Part shown: positions 19,045 through 27,456 of the stretch, in pieces | Numbering within the stretch: the stretch's first letter is position 1 | Layout of the letters: the number at the start of each line of letters is the position of its first letter | Origin: Candidatus Undinarchaeales archaeon | Lineage (GTDB): Archaea > SpSt-1190 > JASMDC01 | Assembly (NCBI GenBank): GCA_030753015.1 | Contig: JASMDC010000010.1 | Coordinates: 32,099 to 96,098 of the forward strand | Length of the DNA stretch: 64,000 nt | Direction of reading: 5' to 3' | The notes under the pieces: model-generated | What the model was told of the DNA's origin: nothing | Database searches by the model: none | The model's input: the letters and a program-made list of their open reading frames with translations, nothing else | Program-made: the position numbers and the translations under genes

Positions 19045-20280
19045 ATGCGCGACCTGATCGATCGGTTCCTGGATTATGTCAAGGTGGAGACTACCTCGGA
19101 CGAGGGGTCTGATACCTTCCCGAGCACCCCCGGGCAGAGGGTGCTGGGGCAGAAGCTGGTGGACGAACTGCATGGACTGGGCCTCACCGATGCCGCTATG
19201 GACGCGAACGGCTACGTGTTCGCCACGCTGTCGGGCAATCTCGCTGACAACTCCGCAGTCCCTGTCGTGGGATTGCTTGCTCACATGGATACATCCGACG
19301 GAGCATCAGGCAAGGACGTGAATCCCATCGTGCACCGCGATTATCAGGGTGGTGATATCGTGCTGCCCGGCGATCCGTCAGTGGTCATCACCGAGGCCGA
19401 CAACCCGGACCTCGCAAACTACGTTGGCCAGGACATAATAACCGCCGACGGTACCACGCTCCTAGGCGCAGACGACAAGGCCGGTATCGCCGAGACCATG
19501 ACCGCTGTGGAGTACCTGCTCGCCCACCCGGAGATCAAGCACGGGGACATCCGCATCGGGTTCACACCGGACGAGGAGATCGGCCAAGGGACCGACCACT
19601 TCGACGTGGCGGCCTTCGGAGCCGACGTGGCCTACACCATCGACGGCGGCCGCCTCGGCGAGCTGGAGAACGAGAACTTCAACGCCGCTACTGCCGTGTA
19701 CACCATCAATGGCGTGAACGTCCACCCTGGTGACGCCTACGGGAAGATGAAGAACGCCGCTCTCATCGCCGGTGAGCTCTCACAAATGCTGCCCGCTGAC
19801 GAGACGCCCGCAACCACCCGTGACAGGGAGGGCTTCTTCCACCTCTACGATATGAAGGCCGATGAATCCGAGGGGACGCTCAAGTACCTCGTCAGGGACC
19901 ATGACGCCGCGAAGTTCGAGGAACGGAAGGACCAGCTCCAGCTGTACGCCGACTTCCTCAACGTCGTGTACGGTGCCGGCACCATAGAGCTCACAATCAC
20001 CGACTCCTACAAGAACATGAAAGAGGTGCTTGACCAGCACCCCGAGGCCACCGAGAACGCAGCAGTGGCCTACCGACGGGCCGGTGTGGATCCCGAGATC
20101 GTTCCGATCCGAGGCGGGACCGATGGCGCTCGCCTCTCGTTCATGGGGCTGCCCTGTCCGAACGTGTTCACCGGTGGCCACAACTACCACGGGAAGCTCG
20201 AGTACATCCCGGTCCGGTCCATGGAGAAGGCTGTCGAGGTCATCGTCAACATCGCCGAGGTCTACGCCGAGGGCGTATAG
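19045..20280 (+). CDS. pepT: peptidase T-like tripeptide aminopeptidase (M20B)
   Basis: A 411-residue M20 peptidase. The metal ligands and catalytic residues are visible as HMDTSD near residue 79, GADDKAG near 141 and TPDEEIG near 176; the first histidine, shared aspartate and EE pair fit a di-zinc site. The C-terminal RGGTDGARLSFMGLPCPNVFTGG is diagnostic for PepT. It removes N-terminal residues from tripeptides in the cytoplasm, the last step of peptide use. ATG 19045 is preceded by GGTGATA with a nine-base spacing, and by a TATA box, so the message has a short leader. Length matches the family. Confidence 0.93.
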   Translation: MRDLIDRFLDYVKVETTSDEGSDTFPSTPGQRVLGQKLVDELHGLGLTDAAMDANGYVFATLSGNLADNSAVPVVGLLAHMDTSDGASGKDVNPIVHRDYQGGDIVLPGDPSVVITEADNPDLANYVGQDIITADGTTLLGADDKAGIAETMTAVEYLLAHPEIKHGDIRIGFTPDEEIGQGTDHFDVAAFGADVAYTIDGGRLGELENENFNAATAVYTINGVNVHPGDAYGKMKNAALIAGELSQMLPADETPATTRDREGFFHLYDMKADESEGTLKYLVRDHDAAKFEERKDQLQLYADFLNVVYGAGTIELTITDSYKNMKEVLDQHPEATENAAVAYRRAGVDPEIVPIRGGTDGARLSFMGLPCPNVFTGGHNYHGKLEYIPVRSMEKAVEVIVNIAEVYAEGV

Positions 20281-20363
20281 GCCGCCTTCCGAAGAAGTAA
20301 TCCCTCCGACAGTTGTCAGGATTCCTATGACCGTGGGTTCTCGGGGACCGAGTGGGCTAGCTG

Positions 20364-21410
20364 CTAACCTTTGGTGAGGATACCGCCAGCTACGAGGCGC
20401 TGCTTCGGATCATTGAGCTGTGCTATGAGGAACCTGTCGTCAGCACGATAGGCGAGCTCTCTTGCGGTCGTCAGCGTGACCGTGCACGTGCTGCCAGGAG
20501 GCGCCTTGTCCGTCTCCTTCCCATCGACCACGATACGTGCCACGGTGGCAGGCGAGGACTGGAGACCGACGAACAGGTGGACCGTATCGCGTAGAGCGAG
20601 CCTGGATGTGAAGGGTGAGAGCCGTGTTTCAATCTCGAACTTGTTACCGATGCTCTCCTGCGCCGAGATGAGATACCCCCGGTCGAAGTCCTTGGCCCGG
20701 CCGCCCTTGAGGCATAGGCCCACACGCGTCCCGGCAGGGGCCTTGTCCACATCCTCGTCATTGCATTGGATGGAGCGTATCTCGACACCGAACTCCGGGG
20801 GGTAGACCGTCATCGCGTCACGCTTGGCGACCACACCACGGTCCACGTGACCGAGGATGACGCACCCGACGCCTTTTACCGTGAAGAAGTGGTCCACAAT
20901 GACCCGTGCGGGGCCATCGATGAGCTTGGCACGGTCCTCCTTGGCCACGACAGTCAGCTCGGCAAGGCGCTCGTGGAGCAGGTCCATCCCGGAGAAGGTT
21001 GTGGATGAGACCGGGACGATTCCCCAATCCTCCATGGACGTCCCCTTAACGACCGTGGAGACATTGTCGGCCAGCTCCGTCAGGGCCACGGGGAAGGACT
21101 CGTCCGCACGGGTGAGGACGATCAGACCGCGCTGCTTCTCGAGCAGGTCCATCGCTACGATGCACTCGCCGGTCCGGGCCGTGAGGCCGGAGGATGGGAC
21201 GCATACGATGACGATATCGGCCATGTTCACCGCCTGGACCAGACTCTTGATCGATTCCGGGTACTTCTTCACGTCAACGAAGGTGAACACACTATCGCCC
21301 TTTACGAGGTTGTAGAAGGTGATGTCCGAGTCGGTCCCCTTCTTTCCGAGCCTCCCAGCGAGTGTTGATACGCCCACGCCTTCGTCGCCCACAATGGCCA
21401 CTGTCGTCAT
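20364..21410 (-). CDS. SelB/EF-Tu-like GTPase paralogue with degenerate P-loop
   Basis: A 348-residue protein with EF-Tu layout: an N-terminal G domain (about 1-175) and two beta-barrel domains (HFFTVKGVGCVILGHVDRG opens domain 2, as in SelB). The P-loop reads GDEGVGVST (residues 8-16): the lysine of the GxxxxGKS/T motif is a valine, the switch II DxPG is replaced by DVKKYPES, and the base-binding motif is TRAD. GTP hydrolysis is therefore doubtful. Archaea without selenocysteine often keep such SelB-like paralogues of unknown role. I start at ATG 21410, not the longer frame, because TTTTTA lies about 27 bases upstream. Confidence 0.78.
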   Translation of the reverse strand: MTTVAIVGDEGVGVSTLAGRLGKKGTDSDITFYNLVKGDSVFTFVDVKKYPESIKSLVQAVNMADIVIVCVPSSGLTARTGECIVAMDLLEKQRGLIVLTRADESFPVALTELADNVSTVVKGTSMEDWGIVPVSSTTFSGMDLLHERLAELTVVAKEDRAKLIDGPARVIVDHFFTVKGVGCVILGHVDRGVVAKRDAMTVYPPEFGVEIRSIQCNDEDVDKAPAGTRVGLCLKGGRAKDFDRGYLISAQESIGNKFEIETRLSPFTSRLALRDTVHLFVGLQSSPATVARIVVDGKETDKAPPGSTCTVTLTTARELAYRADDRFLIAQLNDPKQRLVAGGILTKG

Positions 21411-21476
21411 CGATACGAGCACACGCCCAAAGAGGTAAAAACCTATTGCCAGCGACAGTCCGCGACGCACGGACAA

Positions 21477-22391
21477 CTAGAAGATTATATGGAAGATGTA
21501 CTCCGTGGCCTCGACCTCGACGATGGCGGCCGTGAAGAGAATCACGAAAGCGCAGAGATAGGCGGGGGCGAGGCGGGCCGCGACGTCACGGGGACCCTCT
21601 GTAGCGTCCTTATCGACCAGCAGCCAGAATAGTGTACGCCACAAGGTCACGAACACGGCGGCAATCAGGAATATACCGGGGAGCTCGAGCACGCCGTGTG
21701 GTACGAGCAGGGGGATGGTCATGGGGAAAGGAAGGTCCTCGTCCCCAGCAACGACAGAACCGACGACATATCCGTTGACCACCATCGACATCAGGGGCAT
21801 GAAGCAGGCGGCAGCGGCCATCAGGGCGACAGCGACATAAGCGAGCCACCCACGCTCTGACATGGGACGAAGCCAATGAAAGAAACGGGCGACAAGGTAG
21901 AGCATCAGGCCCGGGAGCGTGAACGAGAAGGAGGACATCCCGAAGTTGTTGAGGAACAGGAAGATGTACGAGAGCGTGAACCCGCCATCCTCGGTCTCCT
22001 CGATGACCTTGTCGGCCAGGGGCGAGGCCTCCAGCAATGAGCGGATGATTTCGAAGTCGATGGGCCAAATGACTCCCACAAGGGCCATCGCGATGAACAG
22101 GCTCGCAAGCGCGGTCCAGGTCCTTCGCAACCGTCGCACCGACCCGAGCATCCTTGCAGGGCCCGTACCGAGTGCTGCGGCCAGCCCCATGAACAGGGCA
22201 CCAGCTGAAAGGACCGCGGCCCCGAGGCCGTGGGCGACCTTTATCATTAGCAGGGATGTATCATCGGGACCGATGCGGCCGTCCCACACACGGGCGCCGA
22301 TGGAATGGTGGACGAGAAGGAGCGTGACCACTGCAACGATGGTCCTTATCTGCCTGTCCGTGGTCTCGTCCCCGCTGGTCGGCATTCCCAC
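21477..22391 (-). CDS. SpoIIM-like multi-pass membrane protein
   Basis: A 304-residue protein with about seven membrane segments. The half from residue 150 on carries the SpoIIM (DUF95) pattern: FLNNFGMSSFSF, a VNGYVVGSV helix, then LLVPHGVLELPGIFLIAA. Bacterial SpoIIM acts with a peptidoglycan hydrolase in engulfment; archaeal members are of unknown role. The start is GTG 22391 or ATG 22385; ATTAAACC centred 26 bases from the GTG favours the former with a leaderless message. The SelB-like start and this stop are 66 bases apart on the same strand, so this gene may precede it in one transcript. Confidence 0.75.
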   Translation of the reverse strand: MGMPTSGDETTDRQIRTIVAVVTLLLVHHSIGARVWDGRIGPDDTSLLMIKVAHGLGAAVLSAGALFMGLAAALGTGPARMLGSVRRLRRTWTALASLFIAMALVGVIWPIDFEIIRSLLEASPLADKVIEETEDGGFTLSYIFLFLNNFGMSSFSFTLPGLMLYLVARFFHWLRPMSERGWLAYVAVALMAAAACFMPLMSMVVNGYVVGSVVAGDEDLPFPMTIPLLVPHGVLELPGIFLIAAVFVTLWRTLFWLLVDKDATEGPRDVAARLAPAYLCAFVILFTAAIVEVEATEYIFHIIF

Positions 22392-22505
22392 ACCAACGGA
22401 GGGGAAGCAAACGGTTTAATCTGCTTTGGTCCGGCGCCCCAAAAAGTTATCACTTCCCCGTGATAAAATATATAACGGGCAGATGGCTGATCTCATTCAC
22501 TCGCC

Positions 22506-23117
22506 ATGGAGCTCGGGGATACGACGTTCGGCATCGGCCTCCATCATGACGAGTGCTACGTGGGCGCCGGGGCCGTGTACTCGGAAGCGTACCAGTTCTA
22601 CCAGGCCACACCGGTAAAAGACGGCGTACTCCTCTACCCTCACCATGATCCTAACCTCGAGGAGGCCTACGTTCACGGTCCTTACAAGTCCGAGTTCAAC
22701 ACCGGAAAGGTCGAATCGGAACGACAGCTCGCGAGCGTCTTTCCCAGCGCGTCGTACCGCAACGATATCCTCTCACGCTACTCTGACCTCGTCATCACCG
22801 GTGGCGACGCCCGTCACTGCATGGCGAACATGCTAGAAGAGCTCATCGAGAACAGCGACCGTGAAAGGGACATCTACCTCGTGTCCGATGCGATCTACGA
22901 CTCCTGCAAGACAATGGACCGGCAGCTCGAGAAGCAGAACGCAGCGGAGCGACTGTTCAACAACGGCTCCCACTACGGTGCTTTCGAGCAGCTGAAGGTG
23001 CGCACACCCATCGACGTGTACGAGATCGACGGAACGGTCACCCATATCGACGGTGAGCGGGGCAGGCCGACGGTCCGCGTGCACGTGACAAGCATCGAGG
23101 ACGTCATCGACAGATAA
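22506..23117 (+). CDS. hypothetical protein, possibly isochorismatase-like
   Basis: A 203-residue protein I do not firmly recognise. The middle (SDLVITGGDARHCMANMLEELIE, followed by YLVSDAIYDSC) resembles the cysteine-hydrolase core of isochorismatase/nicotinamidase proteins, in which a beta strand, a Cys-bearing helix and a VxDA strand follow one another. The usual N-terminal DMQNDF motif is not clear (FGIGLHHDECYVGAG is in its place). An AATATATAACG box lies about 33 bases upstream of the ATG. The next gene starts 77 bases further on and is an N-formylglutamate amidohydrolase-like enzyme. Confidence 0.6.
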   Translation: MELGDTTFGIGLHHDECYVGAGAVYSEAYQFYQATPVKDGVLLYPHHDPNLEEAYVHGPYKSEFNTGKVESERQLASVFPSASYRNDILSRYSDLVITGGDARHCMANMLEELIENSDRERDIYLVSDAIYDSCKTMDRQLEKQNAAERLFNNGSHYGAFEQLKVRTPIDVYEIDGTVTHIDGERGRPTVRVHVTSIEDVIDR

Positions 23118-23194
23118 TGTCCGGACGGACCGGCGCGGAGCCGTAGCTTATTTAAGCCCAATCGCACTTCCTGCACTCACCTGGCGAGAGAGAG

Positions 23195-24001
23195 ATGGTG
23201 CGAGATCTCAAGGAGGACCGTGAGCGGTTACTACGATTCGGACAGGGGGACAGCCCCGTCATCCTAACTGTACCGCACGGCGGCACGACACCCATCCCCG
23301 GCATCGATGGACGGCGTGGGGACCCGAATATCCCTGGGGACTGGGAATACTTCACCGACATGGATGTGAACACGTTCCAGCTCGGGGAGCTGGTGAGGGC
23401 GCGGATGGCCAAGCATGAGGTGATCCCCTTCACGGTCATCACCATGGCGAGCAGGCGGGACCTGGACATCAACAGGAGCTGGGACCACAATCTCCGCGGA
23501 TACGAGGCCGCGGGCGTGCCGGAGGATGGGATACGACGAGCTAAACGCGTGTTCGACGGTTTCCATGACACGATAGCAGAGTACATCGGAGATATCCGGG
23601 AGCGGTTCGGGCCGAACCTCGTGGAGAACGCGTTCCTCATCGACCTTCACGGGACACATCTTGCCAGCGACGCCCAGATCGAGCTGGGAACCCTGCATGG
23701 CGTATCGGCCAAGCTCGAGCTCGTCTACCCTGTAGCGTACACCGTGCCCACGCTCTGGGATGCCTTCGCCAAAGCGGGCTTCAGGCTCTCCGGGGAGCCT
23801 GTCCCCGAGGGAGAGGACCTTGAGGGTTGCTTCGTGTCAGCACACCACGGGCGGAAGAATCCGGGCGGTCTCAATGCCGTGCTCGTCGAGGTTGACATAA
23901 GCCTCCGTCAGGAGGAGGAGCTCCCACGGACGGCAGCTCGCATCGGTGACGTCCTGGCAGGTTCCGTCCGCGCAGCGATATTGCGTGCGGACGACGTGTA
24001 A
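23195..24001 (+). CDS. N-formylglutamate amidohydrolase-like metalloenzyme
   Basis: The 268-residue product shows the FGase pattern: VILTVPHGGTTPIPG with a metal-binding histidine near residue 28, RRDLDINRSW near 92, and LIDLHGTH near 152. Known members hydrolyse N-formyl- or N-acyl amino acids (HutG type) and are related to zinc carboxypeptidases. The gene has its own TATTTAAG box 43 bases upstream, so it has a short leader. The next genes are OFA transporters on the opposite strand, whose anionic substrates could include formate; a link is only a guess. Confidence 0.8.
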   Translation: MVRDLKEDRERLLRFGQGDSPVILTVPHGGTTPIPGIDGRRGDPNIPGDWEYFTDMDVNTFQLGELVRARMAKHEVIPFTVITMASRRDLDINRSWDHNLRGYEAAGVPEDGIRRAKRVFDGFHDTIAEYIGDIRERFGPNLVENAFLIDLHGTHLASDAQIELGTLHGVSAKLELVYPVAYTVPTLWDAFAKAGFRLSGEPVPEGEDLEGCFVSAHHGRKNPGGLNAVLVEVDISLRQEEELPRTAARIGDVLAGSVRAAILRADDV

Positions 24002-24055
24002 AAGAAGGGTGACCGGGAGCGAAGGACACCCCCGACCTTTCCGGTGACGAGGTCG

Positions 24056-25411
24056 TTACTTCTCCTCGTCCTTCTTATCTTCTTCTTCCTTCTCAGGTTC
24101 CTCTTCCTTTTCCTTCTTCTCGGGCACCTTCTTGGCCGACTTCTCCTCTTCCTCTTCTTCTTCCTTCTCAGGCTCCTTGCCCGCAGGAGCATTGGTGATG
24201 AGGGCCAGGAGGGCCGCCACCACGCACAGACCGGCAGCGATGAGGAAGGCCTGGTCGTACACCTGAAGGGTGTCTTTTACATAGCCTCCGAGCATGGGGC
24301 CGAAGATGCCGGCCACACCGTAGGACGTGAACACCCAGCCGTAGTTGATGCCGATGTTCTTGGTGCCGAAGAAATCGGCGGTAGCGGACGGGAAGAGGGC
24401 GAAGTTGCCCCCGAAGTTGAAGCCCACGAGGCAGGCCACGCCCATGATGGCATAGTAACCGGTCACCTGGGTGAGGCCGAACATGGCCCCTGCCTGGAGC
24501 AGGAACATGATCATCATGGCCTTTGCGCGACCGATCTTGTCGGAGGCAGCGCCCCACACGATGCGGCCAAGTCCATTGAAGATGGAGAGCATCCCCACGA
24601 TGGTGATTGCCTTGCCACCGGCATCGGCGATGTTCCCTGCGGTGAGGATATCCTGAGAGAAGCCTTTGATGTGGCCGATGGTCATGAGGCCGGCGGTGGC
24701 CCCTATGATGAACATGAACCAGAGCAGCCAGAACTGCTTGGTGCCCAGCATCTCTCCCCACTCGTAGTTGTACGAGGAGGGGCCGCCCGCCTTGGCAGCA
24801 GGCGGCTCCCATCCCTCGGGCTTGTAGCCCTCGGGCGGGTTCTGGAGCATCTGTGCGGCCAGTGTGACCACCACAAGGAAGGTGATACCAAAGTAGAGGA
24901 ACACGTTGTACAGGCCCGGCTCGGGTGCAGTCGCGATCACGGGGATGAGCTTGGAAAAGATGTACGCGCCAGCACCGAAGCCCGCGACGGCAAGACCCGA
25001 GATGAGCCCCCGCTTGTCGGGGAACCACTTCACGAGGGCGGCGATTGGGCACACGTAGGCGAGGCCGATACCAGCGCCACCGATGATACCATAGGTGAGC
25101 ACGATCCAACCGGTCGTCGGGGGTACGCCCTGACTGGCGAGGATGTAACCGATACCGTACAGGATACCACCTACCGTGGCGACCTTGCGTGGTCCGGCCT
25201 TGTCCTGCCAGCGGCCTGCGAGCACCATGACCACCGCGAAGGTGGCAAGGCCCACGGAGAAGGGCAGCGATGCATCCTGGTGGCTCCATCCGAAACCCGT
25301 TGTGAGCAGGCTCTTGATGGGGCTCCAGGCGTAGATCACGCCCAGGCATAGCTGGATCGCGATAGCGGCTATGACTATGTTCCATCGGTTCGTAGTAGTC
25401 TCTCTTGACAT
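24056..25411 (-). CDS. OFA-family MFS transporter (oxalate/formate antiporter-like), copy 1
   Basis: A 451-residue, 12-helix MFS carrier. QLCLGVIYAWSPIK in helix 1 and GFGAGAYIFSKLIP in helix 5 are typical of OFA proteins, which exchange small carboxylates such as oxalate, formate or lactate. The last 40 residues are a very charged Lys/Glu tail missing from the neighbouring paralogue. ATG 25411 is preferred to GTG 25444, because the TTTTAAAG box overlaps the latter. The two OFA genes are on the same strand, separated by 117 bases, each with its own promoter. Confidence 0.88.
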   Translation of the reverse strand: MSRETTTNRWNIVIAAIAIQLCLGVIYAWSPIKSLLTTGFGWSHQDASLPFSVGLATFAVVMVLAGRWQDKAGPRKVATVGGILYGIGYILASQGVPPTTGWIVLTYGIIGGAGIGLAYVCPIAALVKWFPDKRGLISGLAVAGFGAGAYIFSKLIPVIATAPEPGLYNVFLYFGITFLVVVTLAAQMLQNPPEGYKPEGWEPPAAKAGGPSSYNYEWGEMLGTKQFWLLWFMFIIGATAGLMTIGHIKGFSQDILTAGNIADAGGKAITIVGMLSIFNGLGRIVWGAASDKIGRAKAMMIMFLLQAGAMFGLTQVTGYYAIMGVACLVGFNFGGNFALFPSATADFFGTKNIGINYGWVFTSYGVAGIFGPMLGGYVKDTLQVYDQAFLIAAGLCVVAALLALITNAPAGKEPEKEEEEEEEKSAKKVPEKKEKEEEPEKEEEDKKDEEK

Positions 25412-25528
25412 GGGATCAGCTACAGCACGAAACCGCCCTGTCACCTTTAAAAATGTTGATTTGGGGGGCGATGAATCTTTGGAGAATGCCTAATCCATAT
25501 TACTTGGAATTCGAAGTGCTAACCTATT

Positions 25529-26797
25529 CTAATCCGGACCTTCCGATGTTACCTCGCTGACATGGCTCGGAACGGCCTGCGCCAGGACGGATCCCATCAC
25601 GCACAGTCCGCCGGCCGCCAAGAACGCCCTGTCGTAGACGAGCAAGGTGTCTTTGACCCAGCCGCCGAGCATAGGGCCCGCGACCCCCGCCATCCCGTAG
25701 GCGGTGATCACCCAGCCGTAGTTCACGCCTAGGTTCTTGGTCCCGAATAGGTCTGCTGTGGCGGAGGGGAAGAGAGCGAAGTTACCTCCGAAGTTGAAGC
25801 CCACCAGGCAGGCGGCCGCAAGGACGGTATAGTAGGACGAGGTCAGGGTGAGGGCGACCATGGCCCCTGCCTGGAGCAGGAACATGAGGCCCATGGCAGA
25901 GGGCCTTCCGAGCCTGTCGGAAGCGGCGCCCCACACGATTCGGCCAAGGGCATTGAACACGGAGAGCATCCCCACGATGGTGAGGGCCTTGCCCGCTGCG
26001 TCCGTGACACCCTGTGCCTCCAGGACCTCCTGGGAGAAGCCCTTGATGTGGCCGATCGTCATGAGGCCTGCAGTGGCCCCGATGAAGAACATCGCCCAGA
26101 GCAGCCAGAACAGCCGTGTGCGGAGCATCTGGCGCCAGGGGACGTCCGGAGCGGCGTGTGCCGCGGCCTCGCGCGGCGTCGGCACCCATCCCTCGGGACG
26201 GTAGCCCTCGGGGGGATTGCGGAGGAACTGGGCGCCCAAGGTCACGACCACCAGAAAGATCGCACCGAACCAGAGGAACACTGTGTATAGCCCCGGGTCC
26301 GGCGATGTCGCGAGCATGGGGATGAGCTTGGAGAAGATGAACGCGCCAGCACCGAATCCCGCGACGGCAAGACCCGAGATGAGCCCCCGCTTGTCCGGGA
26401 ACCATTTCACCAGGGCGGCGATCGGGCAAACATAAGCGAGCCCGATACCTGCACCGCCGATGATACCGTAGGTGGTCACGAGCCAGGCGAGAGTGGGGGG
26501 ATGACCCAGGCTGGCGAGGAGGTAGCCGAGGCCGTAGAGGATACCGCCCGCAGTGGCCACGCGCCGTGGTCCGACCTTGTCCTGCCACCTGCCGGCGTAC
26601 ACCATGACCGCTGCATTGACCGCGAGGGCGACCGAGAATGGCAGGGATGCCGCGGTATGGCCCCAGCCGAATCCCGTGGTGAGCATGCTCTTGATAGGGC
26701 TCCAGGCATAGACGACACCGAGACAGAGCTGTATGGCGATGGCGGCGATCACTATGGTCCAGCGTTCGGGGATGTGACTGTGCGGCTTCGGGGCCAC
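25529..26797 (-). CDS. OFA-family MFS transporter, copy 2
   Basis: A 422-residue paralogue of the next-door carrier, close to it over its full length (for example QLCLGVVYAWSPIK and KGFSQEVLEAQG versus KGFSQDILTAGN) but without the charged C-terminal tail. The tandem pair looks like a local duplication followed by divergence, perhaps with different substrates or expression. The start is a GTG at 26797, divergent from the zinc-ribbon gene at 26891; TTCATAA about 26 bases upstream may be its TATA element, but it is weak. Confidence 0.87.
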   Translation of the reverse strand: MAPKPHSHIPERWTIVIAAIAIQLCLGVVYAWSPIKSMLTTGFGWGHTAASLPFSVALAVNAAVMVYAGRWQDKVGPRRVATAGGILYGLGYLLASLGHPPTLAWLVTTYGIIGGAGIGLAYVCPIAALVKWFPDKRGLISGLAVAGFGAGAFIFSKLIPMLATSPDPGLYTVFLWFGAIFLVVVTLGAQFLRNPPEGYRPEGWVPTPREAAAHAAPDVPWRQMLRTRLFWLLWAMFFIGATAGLMTIGHIKGFSQEVLEAQGVTDAAGKALTIVGMLSVFNALGRIVWGAASDRLGRPSAMGLMFLLQAGAMVALTLTSSYYTVLAAACLVGFNFGGNFALFPSATADLFGTKNLGVNYGWVITAYGMAGVAGPMLGGWVKDTLLVYDRAFLAAGGLCVMGSVLAQAVPSHVSEVTSEGPD

Positions 26798-26890
26798 GGA
26801 AGCTTGCCTGGGTAGCCCTCCTTATGAACCTTCCCCGGGGGTCAATGGGTGAAGCTTGAAAAAGCAAGAAGTACTCCGGAGTCAGTGCAC

Positions 26891-27454
26891 ATGGACCTAC
26901 AGCTCACTCAAGAGCAACGACGTCTGCTGATACTCATCCATACATACACGGCTCCACGGGACGATGGTTCCCAGGTATGGCTCAAGGACCTGCCGCTGCG
27001 TGCGCTGATGTACGACGGTATCGTCAAGAAGGTGTTCGACTGGGACTACTCGCCCACATCTGTGTTCGTCCATGGGATTAGGCGTTTCATCAATATCAGC
27101 CAGGAGGGGGAGCACGACCTCATCGAGCTGCGGGAGGCGGGCCTGGTCGACAAGCTCCGCATAACCGCCACAGAGCACGTCCCTTCGAAAGCTTACCGTT
27201 CCAGTGTCGAGGGGGCCGCCGTCGTGGCCGACTTCCCCGAAGAGGACCGGAAGACCATCATAGACCTCATCTCGTGCCTGCGTTGCGAGAGCGCCCGGGA
27301 GGTGCGGGTGACGTCCAGTGAAGCGTTCTACTTCTGCAAGGACTGCGAGAGCACGGAGCACATCGGTCTGTTCAATATCGAGGACGTAGCGTACGTCGCA
27401 CGGCCCTATTTACCTCGAGTGCTGGGTGTGGGATCGACGGGGGGTGAGAGCTGA
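26891..27454 (+). CDS. unknown zinc-ribbon protein, first gene of a two-gene cassette
   Basis: A 187-residue protein of unknown family. The N-terminal half is helical with a winged-helix feel (LTQEQRRLLILIHTY, then FVHGIRRFINISQEGEHDLIEL), and the C-terminal half carries a four-cysteine zinc ribbon, CLRC ... CKDC, separated by about 18 residues near residues 138-160. ATG 26891 or GTG 26849 could be the start; I prefer the ATG, which has an A-rich element 30 bases upstream. The stop is two bases before the start of the next gene, so the two are almost certainly translated together. Confidence 0.65.
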   Translation: MDLQLTQEQRRLLILIHTYTAPRDDGSQVWLKDLPLRALMYDGIVKKVFDWDYSPTSVFVHGIRRFINISQEGEHDLIELREAGLVDKLRITATEHVPSKAYRSSVEGAAVVADFPEEDRKTIIDLISCLRCESAREVRVTSSEAFYFCKDCESTEHIGLFNIEDVAYVARPYLPRVLGVGSTGGES

Positions 27455-27456
27455 GC

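Noticed and set aside
24044..25351. 435-codon plus-strand open frame
   Set aside because: It is the antisense shadow of the OFA transporter, whose codons and motifs are clear.
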